From assembly GCF_050571805.1 (NCBI RefSeq), contig NZ_CP192219.1: a DNA stretch of 64,000 nucleotides. The stretch is one strand, 5' to 3'. The notes below the pieces were generated by a model. The model was given only the letters and a program-made list of their open reading frames with translations, did no database searches and was not told the DNA's origin. Numbering within the stretch: position 1 is the first letter of the stretch; each line of letters starts with the position of its first letter. Positions 1 through 9,433 of this stretch are shown here, in pieces. A program made the translations under genes and the position numbers. Source of the DNA: Halodesulfovibrio aestuarii. GTDB taxonomy: Bacteria > Desulfobacterota > Desulfovibrionia > Desulfovibrionales > Desulfovibrionaceae.

Positions 1-75
1 GGTTAGTGAGTTAGATTACCACGTTTTTCCATGTTAAGGGCTTAGGTCGTATTTACTACCAATGGGGAGTCGCAG

Positions 76-261
76 ATGACTACTATTATGCCGCAGAGTG
101 AGCTCGTGAAAAAAGCTGTTGTCTATATTTATGAGCAGCGAAAAAAGTATCCCAAAAATTTTAATAAATTGTTGGATCAAGCGGGGATGCGATTTAACCT
201 GAGTCCTAAGGAAGCAGAAATGCTTAAGGATTTTTTTAAACAATCAGAAAGTGACCACTAG
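76..261 (+). CDS. Small conserved-looking protein of unknown function (61 aa)
   Basis: Sixty-one residues, rich in Lys and Glu, with no membrane segment or signal peptide. The middle (KKYPKNFNKLLDQAG) and the end (SPKEAEMLKDFF) read as two amphipathic helices, so it is probably a small soluble helical protein. The ATG follows a purine-rich GGGGAG about 8 bases upstream, and the gene stops about 30 bases before lptF, so the two are likely co-transcribed. I do not recognise a family. Frame use is consistent with a real gene, but the size leaves room for error. Confidence 0.55.
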   Translation: MTTIMPQSELVKKAVVYIYEQRKKYPKNFNKLLDQAGMRFNLSPKEAEMLKDFFKQSESDH

Positions 262-290
262 GGGGGGCTGTTCTGTTTAATATCAGTTTA

Positions 291-1466
291 GTGCACAGAC
301 AGATTTTTAAGGAACATGTATCCATTTTTTGTCTGGCGATGTTTTCTCTGGTTTTTTTGATAGTAATCGGAAAGGTCTTACAGCTTCGAGAATTGTTTCT
401 TGGTCTGGATATCGGGATTCTCGAAATGTTGAAGCTTTTTGGATTCTTAATTCCTGCCGTTTTGCTTATGATTATTCCAATAGCAACCATGCTATCTGTG
501 TTTCTTACTTTTTTGCGCATGAGCTCTGATAGGGAGCTTGTCGCGTTGAAAGCAAGCGGTGTTAGTTTATATCAGTTACTCCCGGCACCAGTTGTATTTG
601 GAACGCTTTGTACTTTGCTTACCCTTTGGGTTTCCATGTTTGGAATTTCATGGGGCATGAGTAATTTCCGTTCATCAGTTTTGGAATTGGCACAGACACG
701 TGCCAAGGTTGTACTGCAACCGGGCGTTTTTAATAAATCTATTCCTAACTTAATGATTTATTCGCGTAGCTCCAGCCTTGCAACAGGAGAATTGGAGCAT
801 GTGCTTGTTCAGGACACCAGTAGAGATACAGGCGGGGTCACCATTGTTGCTCCGACAGGAAAACTTATCTCAGATACGGCTCAGGGAGAAATCCGTTTTG
901 TTTTGCATGATGGTAAAATATACCGTCAGAACGGTAATAAGATTAGCGTACTTGGCTTTAATCGGTATGTAGTCCGCCTTGCGTTGTCGCAGCTAGTGAA
1001 GGGCGTCCATCTAGGCAAACTTCGTCCTTCCGGCATGTCTTATTCTCAACTACAGGCCATTAAGAAAGATCCATCCATTGCTGAGAGTAGATCCTTTATA
1101 CACAAAACGGATGTTGAAATTCCAAAGCGCTGGGCGATGCCGTTTGCCTGTCTTGTGCTTGGTTTATTTGCCATGCCGTTAGCATGTGCTTTTGAAGGGA
1201 TGCGGCAGCAAATGGGGGTTGTCATGGCTCTCGGGAACTTCCTTGTTTACTACAGCCTGCTTTCTATTGGGATGAAGAGTGGCGAAAGTGGCAGTGGTTT
1301 TTCTCCGGACATTACCCTTTGGATTCCTAACGTTCTTTTTGGCTGTTTAGCAATTGCAGGACTATATTTTACTGCAAAAGAACGAACAGTGAATGTTACT
1401 GCCATGATTACACATGTATTATTCAATCGTCGCAAAGGAAAAGGTGATGGAACATGTCGCTCTTAA
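291..1466 (+). CDS. lptF: Lipopolysaccharide export permease LptF
   Basis: YjgP/YjgQ-family permease. With LptG it forms the membrane part of the LptB2FG ABC transporter that pulls LPS out of the inner membrane into the LptC-LptA bridge. The 391 residues show the family layout: three hydrophobic spans in the first ~125 residues, a polar periplasmic beta-jellyroll region to ~280, then three spans to ~365. The cytoplasmic coupling region contains SSDRELVALKASG, typical of the family. Start is uncertain: GTG 291 lacks a close ribosome site, while an in-frame CTG at 273 sits just after a run of seven G. It overlaps lptG by 13 bases. The ATPase LptB is not in the window. Confidence 0.9.
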   Translation: MHRQIFKEHVSIFCLAMFSLVFLIVIGKVLQLRELFLGLDIGILEMLKLFGFLIPAVLLMIIPIATMLSVFLTFLRMSSDRELVALKASGVSLYQLLPAPVVFGTLCTLLTLWVSMFGISWGMSNFRSSVLELAQTRAKVVLQPGVFNKSIPNLMIYSRSSSLATGELEHVLVQDTSRDTGGVTIVAPTGKLISDTAQGEIRFVLHDGKIYRQNGNKISVLGFNRYVVRLALSQLVKGVHLGKLRPSGMSYSQLQAIKKDPSIAESRSFIHKTDVEIPKRWAMPFACLVLGLFAMPLACAFEGMRQQMGVVMALGNFLVYYSLLSIGMKSGESGSGFSPDITLWIPNVLFGCLAIAGLYFTAKERTVNVTAMITHVLFNRRKGKGDGTCRS

Positions 1467-2572
1467 CTCGCTACATGCTTAAGCAGAACCTTTTTTTAAT
1501 GCTGCTTATCTTGGGGATTGGCACCGCCGTTTATTTGTTGACCGACTTATTTGAAAAGCTGGATGACTTTCTCGAAGCTGGACTCGGTTTTTATACCGTT
1601 GCCATGTATTTTATTTGCAAGCTTCCTCTTATTGTTTCGCAGATTCTTCCTGCGGTATTTTTGCTTTCTTGCACAGTTCAACTATGTGTTATGTCCCGTA
1701 ACAAAGAGCTTGTAGCGTTGCAGGCTGGTGGCGTTTCTTTTGTGTCGCTTGCCCGTTTTATCGTGTACATGGGATTATTTTGGGCTGTGATTCAGCTTGG
1801 TTTTTCACAGTTTCTCGGGGTAATGGGCGATGTTGAATCGCGGCGTATCTGGAATGAAGAGGTACAAGGAGAAACGGCTGCCAATACTACAGTCCGTGAT
1901 ATATGGTTCATTGAAGATGAGTATATTATCAACCTTGGTGTGGCTCATCTGAATGATGAAACTGCTGAGGGTGTCACCATTCTGCGTGTGTTGGAACAGG
2001 GTGACACTATTAAGGAAGTTATTAAAGCGCAGCGTGTTTCAATTCAGCCTGAGGGCTGGGTCTTGACCTCCGTGCTGCGCACAGAACCGGGTAGTTATGT
2101 CGAATCGACAATCCCGAAATTAGTTTTGCCGATACAACAGAAGCTGGGTGTATTTAAAACAGTATCTGCTGATGCAGACTTGAACAAGTTGGCATTATGG
2201 GAGCTTGGAGCAGCTATAGATAGACTGAAGTCATCCGGTTCTAACGTTGAAGCTCTTCAAACAGCGTATCAGCAGAAAATTGCCTACGCCACGGCAGTCT
2301 TAGTAATGGGGCTGGTGGCATTGATGCTCCTCACTTGGAGAGACAGCCTTTACATAAACATTTCTGTCGGGCTTGTCCTTACCTTCGTATTTTATGCACT
2401 CTTTACATGGTTTGGTGCTCTTGGTGAACGGGGCTATATTAACCCCGTACTTGGTGCTTGGTTTGCCAACATTCTGTTTGCAGCGGGTACCCTTGGGCGA
2501 GTGCTTTGGTATACTCGTTCCCGTGTTAAGAAAACGTCTTCTATGACGCTTTCCGGCAGTACTGCTACCTAA
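1454..2572 (+). CDS. lptG: Lipopolysaccharide export permease LptG
   Basis: Second YjgP/YjgQ-family permease, partner of LptF in the LPS export transporter. It has 372 residues with the same plan: hydrophobic spans near 12-32, 50-75 and 95-118, a periplasmic domain to about 275, and three C-terminal spans. The coupling motif MSRNKELVALQAGG parallels the LptF one. The ATG lies inside the end of lptF (13-base overlap), so translation is probably coupled. Assigning F versus G rests on order and on LptG-like features such as LTDLFEKLDDFLE after the first span; a swap is possible but unlikely. Confidence 0.9.
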   Translation: MSLLTRYMLKQNLFLMLLILGIGTAVYLLTDLFEKLDDFLEAGLGFYTVAMYFICKLPLIVSQILPAVFLLSCTVQLCVMSRNKELVALQAGGVSFVSLARFIVYMGLFWAVIQLGFSQFLGVMGDVESRRIWNEEVQGETAANTTVRDIWFIEDEYIINLGVAHLNDETAEGVTILRVLEQGDTIKEVIKAQRVSIQPEGWVLTSVLRTEPGSYVESTIPKLVLPIQQKLGVFKTVSADADLNKLALWELGAAIDRLKSSGSNVEALQTAYQQKIAYATAVLVMGLVALMLLTWRDSLYINISVGLVLTFVFYALFTWFGALGERGYINPVLGAWFANILFAAGTLGRVLWYTRSRVKKTSSMTLSGSTAT

Positions 2573-2634
2573 TTAATTTTTCCTTACAGCAATAACATTT
2601 GTCATGCGCTTTACTATAGGTGTATGGAGATTGT

Positions 2635-3459
2635 ATGTTTGAAAATAGCTTTTTTTCTGAATGGTTAGATGCTTTCTCTGTCGATGACGATCGTTTTGGT
2701 ACAGCATATGATGCCGTACCGGATAACCGTCGTGCATGGTTGAAAACTACAATTGCCCGACTTCATGTGTTGTACGGAACCCCTCAGGTTATGTGGGGAA
2801 GGCAGGAACGACACTGGCGGCAGGGACATGTTTCTATTGCAGAAAGCCGACCGGTAGATTGGACTGCTGTGGTTGTGGATTCTGCCTATATGTCGGGTGT
2901 ACGTCTTCTGGCGGCAGCAATGATCCCTTTGCTCAGCGGTGTCGAAGATATTCTTGTTGTTTTTACTGGTGATGCGCCAGTTGCGGCGGAATGCCTTGCC
3001 GCGCTTGAACTGGCAGGCATTGAGCGGGCTGTGCAGTTAGATACAGAAAAAACAGTAGCTTTTATGGCAGCGGTTTCTGGTGCTGAACTTAGCGGAAGAG
3101 TTCTTGCTCTTGGTGACACTGCTCTACAGGTTGTACACGACGCCGGAATTCCAAGTAACGGTGTTTCTATGTGGTTCGAACCTCAGTTCACGAGTATTGG
3201 TGTTCTTTCGGGCGGGTCTTTTGATAGAAAGCTATTGGCGTGGGCGCATCCTGATTTGAACATTGTTGATGTTACGGTGGACGATCTTGCATCGTTGCCT
3301 TCAGTTGCTGCGGTTTGCTGTGAAGGTGATGTTGTTGATACTGTGGTGGATACAGTTCCTGTTTCTTTAGGAGCAGGACAGGAAGGCTGTTGGATTTGGC
3401 CGGATTTATTGCCGCAGTGGTTTACGCATCGCCGTTTTTCTCTTCTTTCTGAAGTGTAA
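2635..3459 (+). CDS. Protein of unknown function (274 aa)
   Basis: I do not recognise this family with confidence. The chosen ATG has GGAG about 8 bases upstream; a longer start at 2620 lacks one. The protein is soluble, with no signal peptide. Its middle (residues ~85-170) has alternating hydrophobic strands and Ala-rich helices (ILVVFTGDAPVAAECLAALELAG) like a Rossmann-type fold, faintly reminiscent of histidinol dehydrogenase or aldehyde dehydrogenase cores, but no catalytic motif is visible. Several CC and W residues cluster near the C-terminus. It lies between lptG and an EF-G gene, 27 bases before the latter. Confidence 0.6.
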   Translation: MFENSFFSEWLDAFSVDDDRFGTAYDAVPDNRRAWLKTTIARLHVLYGTPQVMWGRQERHWRQGHVSIAESRPVDWTAVVVDSAYMSGVRLLAAAMIPLLSGVEDILVVFTGDAPVAAECLAALELAGIERAVQLDTEKTVAFMAAVSGAELSGRVLALGDTALQVVHDAGIPSNGVSMWFEPQFTSIGVLSGGSFDRKLLAWAHPDLNIVDVTVDDLASLPSVAAVCCEGDVVDTVVDTVPVSLGAGQEGCWIWPDLLPQWFTHRRFSLLSEV

Positions 3460-3486
3460 CATCTCATTTGAGCGAAGGTGGATTCA

Positions 3487-5526
3487 ATGAGCAAGAGCGC
3501 GACTTCATATCTGCATGGCTTGAGAAACATTGGCATTATTGCACATATTGATGCTGGAAAGACTACGCTTACTGAGCGAATCCTGTACTACACTGATAAA
3601 ATTTATCGCATGGGCGAGGTGCACGAAGGTACCGCAACCATGGATTTTATGCCGGAAGAGCAGGAACGAGGAATTACGATTGCTTCAGCTTGCACCACGT
3701 GTGAGTGGAAAAACGGTGTTATTAACATTATCGATACTCCGGGGCATGTTGATTTCACTATTGAGGTTGAACGTTCATTGCGGGTGCTTGATGGTGCGAT
3801 TGGGGTTTTTTGTGCTGTTGGCGGTGTTGAACCGCAATCCGAAACTGTATGGCGCCAGTCAGAAAAATTTAATGTTCCTAAAATCGCTTTGATAAATAAG
3901 ATGGATAGGCTTGGCGCTGATTTTACTTCTGTGCTTGCGTCTATGCGCGAACGTCTGAAAGCTAATCCATTGTTGCTTGTGGCACCTCTTGGAGAGGGTG
4001 ATGAGTTTTCTGGTCTTGCAGACGTTTTGACTCTGGAGCGTCTGGACTTTGATCAAGAGTCTGAAGGCCGCAACTACACGCGCACTCCTCTTTCAGGTGA
4101 AGAGTTGATTTTTGCTGAAAAATGGCGGGAAAAAGTACTCGAAACGGTTGCAGATTTTGATGATGAGATCATGGAAATGTACCTTGGCGGGGAAGATGTT
4201 CCACTTGAACTGATCAAGGATTGTATCCGCAAAGCGACACTAAATTTGTCCGTTACTCCTGTTTTTTGTGGTTCTGCTTTGAAAAATGTGGGCGTACAAT
4301 GTGTTTTGGATGGTGTCTTTGACTATCTTCCAGAGCCGCTTAGTGTTCCTGCACCAAAGGCAATTATACAGGAAACTGGTAAGGTTCAGGAGCTTGTTGT
4401 TTCACCGGAGAGTCCCTTAGGCGCTCTTGCCTTTAAGGTGTACATGGATGAAGGGCGTAAAATGGTGCTGGCGCGTATTTACTCCGGTATGCTACGTTCT
4501 AGTGACTCTATTCTGAATGTCACACAGGGTAAAAAAGAAAAGCCTGCCCGTCTTTATCGGTTGCATGCAAGCCACAGGGAGCAGGTAGAAGAAGCGCGCG
4601 CAGGTGAGATTGTTGCTCTGGCCGGAATGAAATTCGCAAAAACAGGCGATTCCCTTGCGACAGAAAAACATCCATATTTGCTTGAAAATATTGCAGGGTA
4701 TCGACCTGTTATTTCGCGTGCGCTTGAGCCGGCTAATTCAGAAGAGGCCGATAAGCTTGATGAAGTGTTGCAAAAATTATTACTTGAAGATCCGACATTA
4801 CAGTATGAACAAAGCCCTGAAACCGGACAGCGTGTTATTTCCGGCATGGGTGAGCTTCATCTTGAGGTTGTTGTAGATCGTCTTCGTCGAGAGTTTCATG
4901 TTACACCGCGTGTGGGCAACCCGCAGGTTGTTTATCAGGAAACAATCAGCAGTACAGGTTCTGCTTTTGAAGAGTTTGATCGGGAATTAGGAGATAAACG
5001 TCATTACGGTTACGCAAGCCTGACGGTTACTCCTCGTGATCGTGATGCCGGCAACATGGTTCGGTTTACATTTGATACCACTGAATGGCCGGATGCATGG
5101 GTTGATGCTGTTGAGCAGGGCGTTAAAGACGGTTTGCAATGCGGTGTTATTAAAGGATATCCTGTGCAGGATGTAGACGTTGCTATTACAGAAATTAAAC
5201 GCAATGAATGTTCTTCTGAACCTGGTTATCGAATGGCCGCAGGTATGGCTCTTAAGACTGCGCTTGAGAACGCAAAACCGGAGTTGCTTGAGCCAATAAT
5301 GGATGTAGAGATTTCTGTTCCTGACGAGAACGTTGGGGACGCTATTAGCTTGCTTGGCGCAAAGGGCGCAAAAGTTGAAAACCTTTTTGACCGCGCAGGG
5401 CTTAAAATGGTGCAGGCATTGGCCCCTATGTGCAGTCTTTTCGGGTTTTCAACGGACTTGCGTTCTGCAACACAGGGGCGCGCCGGGCTTGTAATTCAAT
5501 TTTTACGATTTGATACTTTGTCGTAA
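3487..5526 (+). CDS. fusA: Elongation factor G, probably a second (paralogous) copy
   Basis: Translational GTPase that moves tRNAs and mRNA through the ribosome or helps recycle it. The GTPase motifs are complete: AHIDAGKTT (~19-27), RGITI in switch I, DTPGH (~82) and NKMDR (~136). Domains II-V follow, ending with the ALAPMCSLFGFSTDLRS part of domain IV/V typical of EF-G. Length is 679, slightly short of the usual ~690-700. The ATG used has AAGGTGG upstream. It stands outside an str operon (no rpsL, rpsG or tuf beside it), so it may be a spare EF-G2-type copy rather than the main factor; that is inference. Confidence 0.85.
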   Translation: MSKSATSYLHGLRNIGIIAHIDAGKTTLTERILYYTDKIYRMGEVHEGTATMDFMPEEQERGITIASACTTCEWKNGVINIIDTPGHVDFTIEVERSLRVLDGAIGVFCAVGGVEPQSETVWRQSEKFNVPKIALINKMDRLGADFTSVLASMRERLKANPLLLVAPLGEGDEFSGLADVLTLERLDFDQESEGRNYTRTPLSGEELIFAEKWREKVLETVADFDDEIMEMYLGGEDVPLELIKDCIRKATLNLSVTPVFCGSALKNVGVQCVLDGVFDYLPEPLSVPAPKAIIQETGKVQELVVSPESPLGALAFKVYMDEGRKMVLARIYSGMLRSSDSILNVTQGKKEKPARLYRLHASHREQVEEARAGEIVALAGMKFAKTGDSLATEKHPYLLENIAGYRPVISRALEPANSEEADKLDEVLQKLLLEDPTLQYEQSPETGQRVISGMGELHLEVVVDRLRREFHVTPRVGNPQVVYQETISSTGSAFEEFDRELGDKRHYGYASLTVTPRDRDAGNMVRFTFDTTEWPDAWVDAVEQGVKDGLQCGVIKGYPVQDVDVAITEIKRNECSSEPGYRMAAGMALKTALENAKPELLEPIMDVEISVPDENVGDAISLLGAKGAKVENLFDRAGLKMVQALAPMCSLFGFSTDLRSATQGRAGLVIQFLRFDTLS

Positions 5527-5549
5527 AGATTAGAAACGAGGAGTTTTTG

Positions 5550-6071
5550 GTGCGGTTCTGGGAATCATTTAAACGAGCTATACGATATAATTACTTACGA
5601 GTAATGCGTTTGAAGGTTTCAACGCATTCTGTTGCGTTGGGTGTGGCCGCTGGTGTCTTTACGGGGTGCCTGCCTATTCTTCCGTTCCAAACGGTCGTGG
5701 CTGTTGCGTTGGCCTTTGTGCTGCGATGCAGTAAAATTGCAGCAGCTGCTGGAACATGGATTTCCAATCCGTTGAACTGGGTGCCTTTTTATACAGCGTG
5801 TTTTATTATTGGGAACTTGATTATTCCAATTGATGTAACGTTTGATCCTCACCATATGGAGTTGAAAGAACTTTTCGCACAAGGCGGCGGGATTGTTGTC
5901 GTTATGATGGCTGGCGGACTGGCAATGGCAATACCATGCTCCATTTTGTCATACATTATTACGTTTAGGGCCGTTGCACGTTTCCGCCAACGCCGCATGA
6001 TACGACTTATAAATAAATATAAGAGTAAGCATGGAGGCCAGAGCAGCAATGATCAAACCTTGGACCGTTGA
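5550..6071 (+). CDS. DUF2062 membrane protein
   Basis: Short membrane protein of the DUF2062 family, often found near glycan and polysaccharide genes; its function is unknown. The 173 residues begin with a basic amphipathic stretch (RFWESFKRAIRYNYLRVMRL). Hydrophobic spans follow near 28-60 (AAGVFTGCLPILPFQTVVAVALAFVL), 75-95 and 115-140. The motif GVFTGCLP...PFQT and the NPLNWVPFY segment are typical of the family. The GTG start follows ACGAGGAG. Its 3' end overlaps or abuts otsB, so the two are probably co-expressed. Confidence 0.8.
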   Translation: MRFWESFKRAIRYNYLRVMRLKVSTHSVALGVAAGVFTGCLPILPFQTVVAVALAFVLRCSKIAAAAGTWISNPLNWVPFYTACFIIGNLIIPIDVTFDPHHMELKELFAQGGGIVVVMMAGGLAMAIPCSILSYIITFRAVARFRQRRMIRLINKYKSKHGGQSSNDQTLDR

Positions 6072-6843
6072 ACAGCAAGCTGATTTTGGACAAAAACTGG
6101 CAGCCTGCCGCAGAGCTGTTCTCTTTCTTGACTATGACGGCACATTGGCGCCGTTAGTTCCAGACCGTCATAACGCCCGCCCATTTCCCGGTGTTCGTGA
6201 GGCGCTGGAACGGTTGTTGGTTATTAAGCATTGTCGTACAGTACTTGTCAGTGGTCGTCCGGTGAAAGAGCTTCAGCCTCTGTTGCAAAGCCGTTTACCC
6301 TTTGAGGCATGGGGCTCTCATGGTGGTGAGCACCTGCGGGTATCTGGGCAGCTGGATTTGGTGTCTATTCCCGAAAAAGCCCGTGAGGGGCTTCGCATTG
6401 CTGCTGAAAGGGTAGCAGTTTTATTGGGTGACCATGCCATTGAATGCAAACCCAACAGTGTCGCTGCACATGTGAGCAGTATCAATGCGGAACTGATTCC
6501 GCAGTATATAATCGATCTTGAAGAGTTGTTGGAACCTATTGCAGAAAATTTCGGACTGGAGCTTCTGGATTTCCATGAAGGAGTGGAAGTGCGTGTCCCG
6601 GGAATTAATAAATCTCGAGCTATTCATTCTGTCCTTTCAGAGGAGCCTAAAGATGCTGTTGTTGCATATATTGGTGACGATGTGACAGATGAAGATGCAT
6701 TCCGTGCTTTGGGAGAACAAAGCTATACTATTCTGATAGGACGGGAGAAACGCTCATCTGCGGCTAGATGGTTGTTGTCCGAGAAGTCTGATGGTCTTCA
6801 TATCGTTGAATTTTTGAATGCAACCGCGTCTGCTCTTTCATAA
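6049..6843 (+). CDS. otsB: Trehalose-6-phosphate phosphatase
   Basis: HAD-superfamily phosphatase that removes phosphate from trehalose 6-phosphate, the second step of trehalose synthesis (an osmolyte and stress protectant). The nucleophile motif DYDGT lies at residues ~27-31, the SGRP motif at ~68, and the metal-binding GDDVTDEDAF at ~209. Length (264 aa) fits OtsB. I chose ATG 6049 because GGAGG lies 11 bases upstream; ATG 6031 is an alternative. The reading frame begins within the 3' end of the DUF2062 gene. A strong terminator separates it from otsA, so the two pathway genes are not in one simple transcript. Confidence 0.93.
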   Translation: MIKPWTVEQQADFGQKLAACRRAVLFLDYDGTLAPLVPDRHNARPFPGVREALERLLVIKHCRTVLVSGRPVKELQPLLQSRLPFEAWGSHGGEHLRVSGQLDLVSIPEKAREGLRIAAERVAVLLGDHAIECKPNSVAAHVSSINAELIPQYIIDLEELLEPIAENFGLELLDFHEGVEVRVPGINKSRAIHSVLSEEPKDAVVAYIGDDVTDEDAFRALGEQSYTILIGREKRSSAARWLLSEKSDGLHIVEFLNATASALS

Positions 6844-6863
6844 CTAACGTACTTTGATGTTCC

Positions 6864-6900
6864 GCCCCGCACTGGCAAATGCAGTGCGGGGCTTTTTTTA
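6864..6900 (+). terminator. Rho-independent terminator after otsB
   Basis: A perfect 10-bp stem (GCCCCGCACT with AGTGCGGGGC), a 9-base loop and a run of seven T directly after it. It ends the DUF2062-otsB transcript and lies about 85 bases before otsA. Confidence 0.92.
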
Positions 6901-6986
6901 TCTCATCATGTTTCTTGGGAACTCTCATTGTCTCATCAGGGTAAGCTGGGTATTCTTATAGGCTGAACAATTTGTAAGGAGTTCCC

Positions 6987-8417
6987 ATGCCCAAAGCTAT
7001 TGGAGAAGACCAGGGTGTTATTGTCGTTTCAAACAGGTTACCCGTTTCACTGGAGTGTGATGGGGGGATATGTCATTCTTCGCCTGTCTCAGGTGGATTG
7101 GTAACGGCATTGTCGCCTGTGCTTACTGCGAGTAAGGGGGTATGGATTGGCTGGGCCGGCGCACCGGACGTTGAGGGGGTTGATGCTGCCTTGCGTCTTT
7201 TTTCAGAGGATACAGGGTACACACTGCGACAGGTTGGGTTGACATCAGAGCAGATTGAGAACTTTTATTTTGGATTTACTAACCAGATTATTTGGCCGTT
7301 GTTTCATGCCTCTAATTTTGAGTGCAATTTTAACCCTGAATACTGGCGGGCATATTTAGATGTGAATGCGTTGTTTGCATTTCGCACTGTCGAAAGTGGT
7401 GATGAAGACGACTATGTCTGGGTGCATGACTATCATTTGATGCATGTCGCAAAATATATGCGTGAAGCAGGTGACTGCAGGCGCACTGGCTTTTTTCTTC
7501 ATATACCGTTTCCCAGTGTGGATTGTTTTAAGCGGCTACCATGGCGTGCTGAATTGTTGGAGGCACTTCTTGAGTATGATCAAATTGGTCTTCAAACCTT
7601 GCACGACAGGCGCAACTTCATTCGGGCTGTTTCTGCTTTGTTACCGCATGTTACCGTATCCGGCCGAGGGCAGGTTGTACGTGCTAAAATTGGTTCACGC
7701 ACTGTGAAGATCGGTGCCTTTCCTATTAGCATTGATTATAAAAAATTTTATAAGACGGCTCGGTCAGCCAGTGTTCGTAAGAGTGCACAGCAGGTACATA
7801 AGGCGTTGCCGAGCAGTCAGGTTATTTTGGGAATAGACCGTCTTGACTATACGAAGGGGATACCACATCGCCTTAGAGCAATGCACCAATTGTTGACTGA
7901 CCATCCAGAAATTCAGGGTAAACTTAGTTTACTACAGGTTGTTGTTCCAAGCAGGGCAGCTATCCCGATGTATGCAGAGTTAAAAAAAGAAATTGAAAGA
8001 CTGGTCGGACAGATTAACGGTGAGTTCTCAGTGCCGGGCTATGTTCCGATTCATTATCAATATAGAAATTTGTCTTTTGACGAATTGATTGCGTACTATC
8101 GCGCTTGCAGTATTGCTCTGGTGACGCCGCTTCGTGACGGGATGAATCTTGTTGCCAAAGAATACTGTGCCGCCAATGTGGAGCGTACGGGAGTACTGGT
8201 GCTCAGTGAGTTTGCCGGTGCTGCCGCACAGCTTAGAAATGGGGCTATACTGGTGAATCCTTTTGATGTAGAAGGTGTTGCTGCTGCTATTCATCAGGCA
8301 TATACGATGGAGAAAAAGATGCGGCAAAGACGAATGGACAGAATGCGGGAATCAATCCGCAAAAACGACATTTTTAAATGGGTAGACAGCTTTTTTGCAT
8401 CTGCTTTTGCAAAGTAG
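6987..8417 (+). CDS. otsA: Trehalose-6-phosphate synthase
   Basis: GT20 glycosyltransferase that joins glucose from a nucleotide donor (UDP-glucose in the best-known enzymes) to glucose 6-phosphate, giving trehalose 6-phosphate for OtsB. Family motifs are all present: VVSNRLPV near the N-terminus, SGGLVTAL (~34), VWVHDYHL (~145), HIPFPS (~170), RLDYTKGIPHR (~284) and LRDGMNLVAKEY (~382). The 476-residue length is typical. The ATG has AAGGAG 8 bases upstream. A UDP-glucose dehydrogenase lies elsewhere in the window and would draw on the same UDP-glucose pool. Confidence 0.95.
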   Translation: MPKAIGEDQGVIVVSNRLPVSLECDGGICHSSPVSGGLVTALSPVLTASKGVWIGWAGAPDVEGVDAALRLFSEDTGYTLRQVGLTSEQIENFYFGFTNQIIWPLFHASNFECNFNPEYWRAYLDVNALFAFRTVESGDEDDYVWVHDYHLMHVAKYMREAGDCRRTGFFLHIPFPSVDCFKRLPWRAELLEALLEYDQIGLQTLHDRRNFIRAVSALLPHVTVSGRGQVVRAKIGSRTVKIGAFPISIDYKKFYKTARSASVRKSAQQVHKALPSSQVILGIDRLDYTKGIPHRLRAMHQLLTDHPEIQGKLSLLQVVVPSRAAIPMYAELKKEIERLVGQINGEFSVPGYVPIHYQYRNLSFDELIAYYRACSIALVTPLRDGMNLVAKEYCAANVERTGVLVLSEFAGAAAQLRNGAILVNPFDVEGVAAAIHQAYTMEKKMRQRRMDRMRESIRKNDIFKWVDSFFASAFAK

Positions 8418-8441
8418 CGCTGCCTGTCTGGATATACACTC

Positions 8442-9260
8442 ATGGCATTGGATATTAAGCAAGGACCTCGCGCAAAAAAGAGTTTGGGGCAGAACTTTTT
8501 GCAGGATAAAAATACGGCTAACCGTATTGTTGATGCGCTTCACATAGAAGCAGAAGACTATGTTATTGAAATTGGCCCGGGCCCGGGTGCGCTGACACAT
8601 CTTATTCATGACCGTAAACCGGCATGGTTCACGATTCTTGAAAAAGATCACCATTGGGCACACGAGCATAAGCGCCAACCGCCTGCCGGTAATCCTGCGT
8701 TGCAGGTTGTGCTTACAGATGCCTTGTTGTTTCCGTGGGAGAACTTAACTCCTGAAAAGCCGTGGAAGGTTATTGGTAATCTGCCTTACAATGTTGCTTC
8801 TCCACTTATGTGGGATATTTTAAGTAAGGCTTCCGGCTTAAGACGTGCTGTTTTTATGATTCAAAAAGAAGTAGGGGACAGAATTGTTGCTACCCCTTCT
8901 TCCAAACAGTATGGGGCATTGTCTGTTTGGTTACAGAGTTTTTGTAAGCCAAGACGGGAGTTTATCGTTCCTCCGGGGGTGTTTATTCCGCGTCCCAAGG
9001 TGGATTCTGCTGTTTTGAGTTTTGTGCCGACTCCTGCCGAAGAACGTGATTTTGACCCAGAAGCTCTTTCTTGGTTACTTAAAGTGACTTTTCAACAGCG
9101 TCGAAAGCAATTGCAGAAGATTTTAAAGGGTTGTGTAGCTTCAGGTGCTGAAAAAGCCCTTGAAAATGCCGGCGTGCAAGGATCTGCAAGGCCTGAGACG
9201 CTTACAACTCGTCAGTTTCAATTGCTGGCAGATGGTTTGAAAAGCTGCCCAAAAAAGTAG
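8442..9260 (+). CDS. rsmA: 16S rRNA dimethyladenosine transferase RsmA (KsgA)
   Basis: Methylates the two adjacent adenosines in the 3' hairpin (helix 45) of 16S rRNA, a late step in small-subunit assembly. The protein opens with KKSLGQNFL, has the SAM-binding loop EIGPGPGAL (~43-51), the catalytic NLPYN motif (~113) and the FIPRPKVDSAV segment (~182) common to the family. Length is 272, as expected. It begins 24 bases after otsA and may be read through from it. A weak AAAGCC...GGCTTT hairpin follows the stop but lacks a T tract. Confidence 0.95.
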   Translation: MALDIKQGPRAKKSLGQNFLQDKNTANRIVDALHIEAEDYVIEIGPGPGALTHLIHDRKPAWFTILEKDHHWAHEHKRQPPAGNPALQVVLTDALLFPWENLTPEKPWKVIGNLPYNVASPLMWDILSKASGLRRAVFMIQKEVGDRIVATPSSKQYGALSVWLQSFCKPRREFIVPPGVFIPRPKVDSAVLSFVPTPAEERDFDPEALSWLLKVTFQQRRKQLQKILKGCVASGAEKALENAGVQGSARPETLTTRQFQLLADGLKSCPKK

Positions 9261-9433
9261 GAAAGCCCTGTTTTCAAGGCTTTAAGAGCGTATAAACCGT
9301 TGCATATGCTGCATTCATCTGGTATCGACTAACAAGTTTGGGCTTATATCTCAACTAACAGTAATATTTTTGTAGCTAGAGTGTGTGCGCTTTGGCAAAA
9401 TGTATTGCAATTCCCAGAGAGGAGGACGTGGCC

